From: DATHGT01 sp035317605
Lineage (GTDB): Bacteria > Methylomirabilota > Methylomirabilia > Rokubacteriales > CSP1-6
Length of the DNA: 10,726 nucleotides
Direction: 5' to 3'
Assembly: GCA_035317605.1 (NCBI GenBank)
Contig: DATHGT010000100.1
Location: forward strand, 1-10,726
Shown here piece by piece: positions 1 through 4,496 of the stretch. A program made the position numbers and the translations under genes. Numbering within the stretch: the first letter of the stretch is position 1; each line of letters starts with the position of its first letter. Below the pieces are notes generated by a model, which did no database searches, was not told the DNA's origin, and saw only the letters and a program-made list of their open reading frames with translations.

Positions 1-559
1 CGACGATCTCGTAGCCGCGCTCGCCGTGGATTTCGTCGGCCTCGATGTGCACGGCGAAGAACTCGATCTCGCGGTCGGTGAAGCCATAGAGCGGCTTGAG
101 CGGCGGGAGATTGCGCCGGTAGATCCCCGGCACCTGCGACTCCAGCCCGACGAGCAGCCCGGCCGCGGCCTCGGTGAAGGGTTTGTGCGCCATCTCGTAG
201 CACCAGGCCGTGAGCGCGCGCGTGGTCGGCAGCTGGACCGTGCTCTCGACCCCGGCCCGGCTGACCCCGCAGGCCTCGGCGAAGCGGATGAGCAGGTCGA
301 CGTGCTTGGTGCCGGACTCCTCCTCGATGATGTTCTCGAGCAGGAAGTCCCGCGCGTCGCCGTACGGGCACTCGGCGTAGACGGCCGCGCACCATCTGGG
401 GAATTGCGAGACGTACTGGTGATGCTGGGCCGCCCACGCCCCGAGCTGAGCGCGGGTCAGCTCACCCTTCACCCACTGCTCCGTGAACGGGTTGAGACGG
501 CTGTGGCGCGCGTTGACCGCCGCTTCCAGCTCTTTCCTGAACTCGCTGTGCTCGCCCAT
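1..559 (-). CDS. Haem-oxygenase-like diiron protein (CADD/PqqC/TenA-like), partial
   Basis: The reading frame is open from an ATG at 559 to the left edge, giving 186 codons with no stop; the C-terminus lies outside. A strong ribosome site (GGAGGAGGG, about 564-572) precedes the ATG. The protein is all-helical in style and keeps the ligand set of haem-oxygenase-like diiron oxidases: E79/E80 with H86 (EEESGTKH), E140 (GLESQVPG), and H171, D175 and H178 (HIEADEIH). The closest family I recognise is the one containing chlamydial CADD, a self-sacrificing 4-aminobenzoate synthase. Aligned from memory, CADD's sacrificial Tyr27 falls on T26 and its Lys152 on N150, so CADD chemistry is doubtful here. 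PqqC lacks the metal set, so a diiron oxygenase or oxidase of unknown substrate is the best call. It is the last gene of the minus-strand cluster, 189 bases after the preceding stop, and may have its own promoter. Confidence 0.8.
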   Translation of the reverse strand, partial: MGEHSEFRKELEAAVNARHSRLNPFTEQWVKGELTRAQLGAWAAQHHQYVSQFPRWCAAVYAECPYGDARDFLLENIIEEESGTKHVDLLIRFAEACGVSRAGVESTVQLPTTRALTAWCYEMAHKPFTEAAAGLLVGLESQVPGIYRRNLPPLKPLYGFTDREIEFFAVHIEADEIHGERGYEIV

Positions 560-563
560 CTGG

Positions 564-572
564 CCCTCCTCC
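564..572 (-). promoter_or_regulatory. Ribosome binding site of the diiron protein gene
   Basis: On the minus strand the bases GGAGGAGGG sit about five bases before the ATG at 559. This strong Shine-Dalgarno match fixes the start of the gene. Confidence 0.7.
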
Positions 573-612
573 GGCGCCGATCCAGCGCCGCTCCGGCGCC
601 GATCGCGCCGCT
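571..612. repeat. Imperfect 22-bp tandem duplication in the leader
   Basis: Bases 571-592 and 593-612 are two copies of one unit that begins CCGGCGCCGATC and ends GCGCCGCT; the second copy lacks two bases (CA). Each unit contains the self-complementary GGCGCC, so the minus-strand leader can fold. The pair lies between the predicted promoter and the ribosome site of the diiron protein gene. Function unknown. Confidence 0.6.
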
Positions 613-632
613 CGCGGAGATCCGCTGGGCGC

Positions 633-661
633 ACCTTACCGATTGCGTGGCGTCGAATCAA
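633..661 (-). promoter_or_regulatory. Possible sigma-70-type promoter for the diiron protein gene
   Basis: Minus-strand reading gives TTGATT (656-661), a 17-base spacer, then TAAGGT (633-638). The -35 box matches TTGACA at four positions and the -10 box matches TATAAT at three, with ideal spacing. It would start a transcript near 626 with a leader of about 65 bases. It lies in the 189-base gap after the PPOX gene (560-748), the longest non-coding stretch in the window; apart from this and the duplication at 571-612 I see nothing else in that gap. Confidence 0.35.
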
Positions 662-748
662 GCGGCCAGGGAAAGGCGCGGGCCAGCGCCGTGACGGTCG
701 TCAGAGTAGGCAAGAGTCTTCCCTCGGTGCCGTCGGGCTTCATCGGCG

Positions 749-1177
749 CTATCGATATCGCCAGGCGAGAACCCGATCCACCGTGATGCGGACGACGGCG
801 CCGGAGTCGCGCGGAAGCGCGAGCTGGCGGTACTGCGGATACTTCGCGACCAGACGGTCGACGGCGCGGGAGAACTCGTCGCCTTCGGTCAAGACGTCGG
901 CGTGGCCCTCGACGATGACGTAGCGCAGCCGCGTCCAGTCCTCGTCGTACTCGTCGACGACCAGCGATATCAGAGGGTTCTCGGCGATGTTGCGGAGCCG
1001 GCGCAGCTCGCGCGTGCGCTTGGGCTTGGCGTCGACCGCGGAGTAGATCCGCTCCCCGTCGAGCGCGTAGCACACGGGAACGACGAGCGGGCGACCGCTA
1101 CTGTCGACGGTGGCCAGACGGCCGACGCGGGCCATCTCGAGGAACTCGATGGCCCACGCCGGCGCGTCCGGAATCAC
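749..1177 (-). CDS. PPOX-class F420-dependent split-barrel oxidoreductase
   Basis: The product has 142 residues and the split beta-barrel fold of the pyridoxamine-phosphate-oxidase-like superfamily. It resembles the subgroup annotated as PPOX-class F420-dependent enzymes (TIGR03668, Rv0121c-like). Visible hallmarks are RVGRLATVDSSGRPLVVPV (residues 17-35), the basic VDAKPKRTRELRRLRNIA stretch (48-65) that is probably the cofactor phosphate and tail site, and YDEDWTRLRYV (77-87). Members bind F420 or flavin and usually act as small reductases; the substrate cannot be read from sequence. The start is a GTG at 1177 overlapping the stop of the upstream luciferase-like gene as GTGA. No Shine-Dalgarno is visible, so translation is probably coupled to that gene. 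The stop is TAG at 749-751. Confidence 0.88.
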   Translation of the reverse strand: MIPDAPAWAIEFLEMARVGRLATVDSSGRPLVVPVCYALDGERIYSAVDAKPKRTRELRRLRNIAENPLISLVVDEYDEDWTRLRYVIVEGHADVLTEGDEFSRAVDRLVAKYPQYRQLALPRDSGAVVRITVDRVLAWRYR

Positions 1178-2010
1178 TTGCCGAGCTTGGCGTATTGATC
1201 GAGCAACGGCAGGGTCTTGTCGCGGCCTTCCGAGGGCAGCAGGAAGATCGCGCGGGTCACTCCGCCCTCGGCGAGCTTGGCGAGGTCGGCGGCGTCGGGC
1301 TTGGCCGCGAACACCGAGACCGCGAGCGTCTTGAAGTCACGCCCGGCCTTGGCCGCGCGCGCCTTCAGGTCCGCCATGCCCTTGAGCACGCTCTCCGCTC
1401 CCGCGCGCCCGCGCGGGAACCAGCCGTCGCCGATCTCCACGATGCGCTGGAGCGTGTAGCCGCTCTCGCCGCCGAAGTAGACCGGCGGGTGCGGCTTCTG
1501 GATGGGCTTGGGCCATGCCCACACCGGCTCGAAGTCCACGAACTTTCCGTGGTACTCCGCCACGTCCTTCGTCCACAGCGCCTTCATGGCCTTGACCTGT
1601 TCTTCCAGGCGCTTGAAGCGGGTGGGGAAGTCCGTGCCGTGGTGCTCCATCTCCTCGCGATTCCAGCCGCCGCCGACGCCGAACAGGAAGCGGCCGTTGG
1701 ACACGTGATCGACGCTGGCCACGCTCTTGGCCGTGGTGATGGTGTCGCGCTCGATCACCAGACAGATGCCGGTGCCGACCTTCAGGCGCGTGGTCACGAC
1801 CGCGGCCGCGGTGAGCGAGACGAAGGGATCGAGCGTGTGCTTGTACTGCTCGGGCAGCTCGCCGCCCGCGAACGGGCTCTTGCGGCTGGTCGGGATGTGG
1901 GTGTGCTCGGGCACCCACAGCGACTCGAACCCGCGCTCCTCGGTCGCGCGGGCCAGCTCCTGAATGTCGATCGAATACTCGGTGTCGAAGATCGCGATGC
2001 CGGTCTGCAT
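1174..2010 (-). CDS. LLM-class (luciferase-like) F420-dependent oxidoreductase
   Basis: The product has 278 residues and is a TIM-barrel member of the bacterial-luciferase-like superfamily, similar to the TIGR03619 group of probable F420-dependent oxidoreductases. Typical features are ERGFESLWVPEHTHIP (residues 25-40), the RDTITTAKSVASVDHVSNGR block (88-107) and GVGGGWNREEMEHHGTDF (111-128), which form the cofactor face of the barrel, and HPPVYFGGES (174-183). Such enzymes use reduced F420, or FMNH2 in the true monooxygenases. I chose the ATG at 2010 because AGGAGG lies six bases upstream; an in-frame start at 2043 would add eleven residues lacking family similarity. The gene follows the acetamidase gene by 93 bases and overlaps the PPOX gene by four, so the two F420-type proteins are probably made together. 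Substrate unknown. Confidence 0.9.
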   Translation of the reverse strand: MQTGIAIFDTEYSIDIQELARATEERGFESLWVPEHTHIPTSRKSPFAGGELPEQYKHTLDPFVSLTAAAVVTTRLKVGTGICLVIERDTITTAKSVASVDHVSNGRFLFGVGGGWNREEMEHHGTDFPTRFKRLEEQVKAMKALWTKDVAEYHGKFVDFEPVWAWPKPIQKPHPPVYFGGESGYTLQRIVEIGDGWFPRGRAGAESVLKGMADLKARAAKAGRDFKTLAVSVFAAKPDAADLAKLAEGGVTRAIFLLPSEGRDKTLPLLDQYAKLGK

Positions 2011-2035
2011 GAAGTCCTCCTGACGGTTATCGAGG

Positions 2036-2060
2036 GGCGCCACGGCTTTGCCGGGGCGCC
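2036..2060. other. GC-rich hairpin between amidase and LLM genes
   Basis: Two GGCGCC arms (2036-2041 and 2055-2060) enclose a four-base-pair inner stem (CGGC with GCCG), one mismatch and a three-base loop. It lies in the 93-base spacer downstream of the acetamidase stop. No T-run follows on the minus strand, so it is not a classical intrinsic terminator; it could be a partial terminator or an RNA-processing or stability element. Confidence 0.45.
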
Positions 2061-2070
2061 TCCGAGCGTT

Positions 2071-2104
2071 GGGGGGTTTGGGGGGCCATTTCGGGGTCCC
2101 CCAT
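2071..2104 (-). repeat. G-tract/C-tract REP-like element, copy 2
   Basis: Read on the minus strand this stretch begins ATGGGGGACCCC, has a short variable centre, then CCCCCC, a three-base A-rich spacer and CCCCCC. It has the same layout as 3983-4017. The first base belongs to the acetamidase TGA stop, so the element abuts the gene's end. The G and C tracts can pair into a hairpin. It may be a dispersed intergenic repeat of this genome, which two copies alone cannot prove. Confidence 0.45.
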
Positions 2105-3045
2105 CAGTGATCGAATATCGACTCTGGGAGGAAGGCGGAGACGATCCAGTTGGGGGCGTCGACGATCTCGCTGATCTTGAGATCGACGGCCACGCTGGAG
2201 ACGACGTAGGCCTCCTCGCGCGAGAGACCGCGCTCCTCCACCAGGTGGTCGATCATGTAGCGGATGGCCTGCTGGGACGACGCGAACAGGTCGGGCCCGT
2301 GGGCCGTGGTCACGAAGTGTGAGCCGTGATTGGTGGCGACGCCGACCGGGCCCGCGGTGCGGAAGCGCGGCTCGGGCAATCGGCGCGCGCTCTGAAGCCC
2401 GAAGCGCAGCGTCACCCGCGCGTTCATCTCCACCGCGGTGATGCAGACCTCGCCGTCGCCCTGGGCGGCGTGACCGTCGCCGATGCTGAACAGCGCGCCC
2501 TCGACCCAGATGGGCAGGTAGAGCGTGGTGCCGCGCGTGAGCTGCTTGATGTCCATGTTGCCGCCGTTCTTGCGGGGCGGCATCGTGCTGTGGCCGCCCG
2601 GCTCGTCGAGGGCCACGCCCATCACGCCGGGGAAGGGCGCGATCGGCACGGCGACGCGATGGTCCATGCGGGCGTGGGTCCCGTCCTCGATGTTCCAGAT
2701 ATGGATGAAGGGCTTGCCGAAGTCGCTCTCCGGGAGCAGGCCGCGGCCGGGACGGATCTGCGTCCATCCCCACGGCGCCGCGCGCATGTCGAGGATCTCG
2801 ACGACCAGCACGTCGCCGGGCAAGGCGCCGCGCACGTGCACGGGGCCGGTCAGCGGATGGCCCTTGAACACCCGGCGCATCACGTCCGCCGCCGTCGACT
2901 TCTCGGTGTAGAAGCTGTCGGAGGCGTCGCGGGTGTCGAACACCACGGTGTCGCCGGGATCGATGGTGAGGCGCGGCGGAATCGCGTTGTTCCACTCGTG
3001 ATGGACCTGGCTCGCGTCGAGCGTGTGGGTCTGCGCCATCGTCAT
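2104..3045 (-). CDS. Acetamidase/formamidase family amidohydrolase
   Basis: The 313-residue product belongs to the FmdA/AmdA family, zinc-dependent cytosolic enzymes that hydrolyse formamide, acetamide and related short amides to the acid and ammonia. Family signatures run in order: GPVHVRGALPGDVL (residues 67-80), PFPGVMGVALDEPG (137-150), PPRKNGGNMD (156-165), the metal-site region SIGDGHAAQGDGEV (187-200), and YVVSSVAVDLKISEIVD (280-296). Length is normal for the short family form. Translation probably starts at ATG 3045, with ATG 3039 as an alternative; the Shine-Dalgarno is weak (AAGTGAG). A five-codon frame (ATG at 3059, TGA at 3042-3044) overlaps the start codon. The gene lies 81 bases after the LigB-like gene, across a tandem repeat. 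Next to a ring-cleavage enzyme it may act on an amide made by ring opening, but this is inference. Confidence 0.9.
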   Translation of the reverse strand: MTMAQTHTLDASQVHHEWNNAIPPRLTIDPGDTVVFDTRDASDSFYTEKSTAADVMRRVFKGHPLTGPVHVRGALPGDVLVVEILDMRAAPWGWTQIRPGRGLLPESDFGKPFIHIWNIEDGTHARMDHRVAVPIAPFPGVMGVALDEPGGHSTMPPRKNGGNMDIKQLTRGTTLYLPIWVEGALFSIGDGHAAQGDGEVCITAVEMNARVTLRFGLQSARRLPEPRFRTAGPVGVATNHGSHFVTTAHGPDLFASSQQAIRYMIDHLVEERGLSREEAYVVSSVAVDLKISEIVDAPNWIVSAFLPESIFDH

Positions 3046-3058
3046 TCGCTCACTTTCA

Positions 3059-3134
3059 TTGGCCCGCGCTCGGGCCGTTGGCCCGCGTTCAGGCCGTTGG
3101 CTCGTGTTCAGGCCGTTGACCTGCGTTCAGGCGG
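3059..3134. repeat. Four-copy 19-bp tandem repeat
   Basis: Units at 3059-3077, 3078-3096, 3097-3115 and 3116-3134 follow the plus-strand consensus TTGGCCCGCGTTCAGGCCG with two or three changes each. The fourth unit overlaps the 3' end of the LigB-like gene and supplies its stop (TCA at 3127-3129, TGA on the minus strand). Because 19 is one more than a multiple of three, the matching TGA triplets in units 2 and 3 (3089-3091 and 3108-3110) fall in the other two frames, so all three minus-strand frames are closed. The array fills the spacer before the acetamidase gene, and each unit carries GGCC arms able to form small hairpins. Confidence 0.85.
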
Positions 3135-3969
3135 CGAATTCGTTCCAGGCCACCATGCCGGTGCCGGTGCGCCAGGCGACGGCGGGCATGTAGGCGAGCA
3201 CGTCGGCCGGCCCCGCGGTGAACGCGAGCACGAGGATCCAGGCCAGCAGCTCGGCGGTGCCGCCGGAGCCCGCGGCCTCCATCCGCTCGAGCGTGCACTC
3301 GCGCAGCAGCGCCTGATGATCGCCGCGCTTGAGCAGCTCGAGGAACCAGCGGTCGAACTCCTCGTCCACCCAGAAGTAGCGCGGGCCGCCGGGCTCGTGC
3401 GAGAGGCCGCCGGTGGCCACGACCGCGACGCGCTCGCGTCCCGGGTAGGCGCGCAGCAGGTCGCGCAGCGCGCCGCCGACCTGGTACGCACGCTCGGAGG
3501 TGGGAATCGGCGGCACCGTGCAGTTCATGGTCACCGGCACCAGCGGGATCGCGCCCTCGGGATTGAGGTAGTGCATGGGGACCGAGATCCCGTCGTCGAA
3601 CTGCATGCGCCGCAGGTACGCGAACGCGATCCGCCGCCGCGCGCCCTCGTTGACGATGTGCCGCGCGATGCCCGGGTGGCCGGGGATTCGGTATTTGCCG
3701 AGGGCGAGCCACTCGTCGTACCAGTCGGCGGGACCGACGTGCTCCTCGTCGATACCGACCGTGAATTCGGGCGTGTTGTTGATGGGCCAGTTGAGCAGGT
3801 GATCGTTGCTGAACGCGATGATCACGTCGGGCCGCGCGGTCTGGAGCCGCTGGCGCATCTCGCCGAACGCGCCCAGGGCGAGCGCCTGGTATTCCGCCGA
3901 CGCGCTGGAGAACCAGCCGGTGAGCCCCGGCGAGTGCGTCATGGCCATCGCGCACACGATCTCGGCCAT
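3127..3969 (-). CDS. LigB-like class III extradiol ring-cleavage dioxygenase, catalytic subunit
   Basis: The 280-residue product matches the catalytic subunit of LigAB-type protocatechuate 4,5-dioxygenases, which use non-haem Fe(II) and O2 to open catecholic rings. The expected active-site residues are present: iron ligands H12 (MTHSPG), H57 (SNDH) and E240 (GSGGTAELLAW), and the catalytic base H191 (TGGLSHEPGGPR). The GHPGIARHI segment (97-105) also fits LigB. The LigA-type partner is encoded 24 bases upstream, so a heterodimer or heterotetramer is likely. The ATG at 3969 has no Shine-Dalgarno; it follows an A/T-rich stretch and an inverted repeat, suggesting coupling to the upstream gene. 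The stop lies inside a tandem repeat. The substrate could be protocatechuate, gallate or another catechol or aminophenol, and sequence alone cannot choose. Confidence 0.88.
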   Translation of the reverse strand: MAEIVCAMAMTHSPGLTGWFSSASAEYQALALGAFGEMRQRLQTARPDVIIAFSNDHLLNWPINNTPEFTVGIDEEHVGPADWYDEWLALGKYRIPGHPGIARHIVNEGARRRIAFAYLRRMQFDDGISVPMHYLNPEGAIPLVPVTMNCTVPPIPTSERAYQVGGALRDLLRAYPGRERVAVVATGGLSHEPGGPRYFWVDEEFDRWFLELLKRGDHQALLRECTLERMEAAGSGGTAELLAWILVLAFTAGPADVLAYMPAVAWRTGTGMVAWNEFAA

Positions 3970-3982
3970 TTTGATTTATTGG

Positions 3983-4017
3983 ATGGGGGGCCCCTACGGC
4001 TCCCCCCATACCCCCCC
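3983..4017 (+). repeat. G-tract/C-tract REP-like element, copy 1, with 8-bp inverted repeat
   Basis: ATGGGGGG (3983-3990) and CCCCCCAT (4002-4009) form a perfect eight-base-pair inverted repeat with an 11-base loop, followed by three bases and seven C. The TAG stop of the LigA-like gene (3994-3996) lies in the loop, and the stem ends 13 bases before the LigB-like start. The layout matches 2071-2104 on the opposite strand. It may be a dispersed repeat, a coupling or processing hairpin, or both. Confidence 0.5.
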
Positions 4018-4425
4018 GTCGCGCGTCGCGCGTCCTACCCGGCGCCCGTCGCGGTCCCCACCTTCGGGCGTTGCGCTTTCCCCCCACCGTGCGTCGCGCT
4101 TCGCTTCCGCGGTTTGGGCGCGGGCGGTCTCTTCGGGGAACGCACGCTTGTAGGCCTCGAGCGCGGGGTGGCTGTTGCTGTTGGCCGACGCGCCGTGGAA
4201 GAGCCGGAGGATCTGGGGCAGGTAGTACTGGTGCACGCCCATGTCGTTGAGCTTCCGCAGATCCTGATCGCGAAGGGCTTCGTATTCGGTGGCGGAGAGT
4301 CCGAACTCGCGGGCGAGCCCCTCGAGATCGGTCGTCCACCGCTCGCGCAGACGCGCGTCGCGCCGGACGTAGAAGATCATCTCGTTGAGGGCGAGAGTCT
4401 TGTCGCAGCGCTCGACGTTCCCCAT
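3994..4425 (-). CDS. LigA-like small subunit of extradiol dioxygenase
   Basis: The 143-residue product has a LigA domain at about residues 10-93, with ALNEMIFYVRRD (12-23), LAREFGLSATEYEALRDQD (37-55), LRKLNDMGVHQYYLPQILRL (56-75) and HPALEAYKRAF (86-96). In LigAB enzymes this subunit caps the active site of the LigB chain, encoded immediately downstream. The last 40-50 residues are rich in Arg, Gly, Asp and Glu, resemble nothing I know in the family, and are encoded by repetitive GC-rich DNA ending inside the REP-like element; they look like readthrough into former non-coding DNA. The start is taken as ATG 4425, preceded by a weak AGGCGG; an in-frame GTG at 4443 would add six residues. This is the first gene of the minus-strand cluster, divergent from treZ. 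Confidence 0.85.
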   Translation of the reverse strand: MGNVERCDKTLALNEMIFYVRRDARLRERWTTDLEGLAREFGLSATEYEALRDQDLRKLNDMGVHQYYLPQILRLFHGASANSNSHPALEAYKRAFPEETARAQTAEAKRDARWGESATPEGGDRDGRRVGRATRDGGVWGEP

Positions 4426-4496
4426 GCGCCGCCTAGTGTACACGGTCGGTCTCCGTGTCGAACCCGCCGGTATGCGATGTGCACCGTACTCACGTC
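4426..4496. promoter_or_regulatory. Divergent intergenic region (LigA-like gene / treZ)
   Basis: This 71-base gap must hold promoters for both directions, because the two clusters are transcribed away from each other. On the minus strand TACACT (4435-4440) is a possible -10 box with a poor TTCGAC 16 bases upstream; if real, the LigA-like mRNA would have almost no leader. I find no convincing box pair toward treZ, whose promoter may lie partly inside the opposite gene. Confidence 0.35.

Noticed and set aside
26..694. Plus-strand open frame of 222 codons at the left edge
   Set aside because: It is antisense to the diiron protein, which keeps its metal-ligand motifs and has a strong ribosome site.
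4436..4443. GTGTACAC palindrome in the divergent spacer, a possible operator
   Set aside because: An eight-base palindrome is expected dozens of times by chance in a window this size, the flanks do not extend the symmetry, and no regulator gene is nearby.
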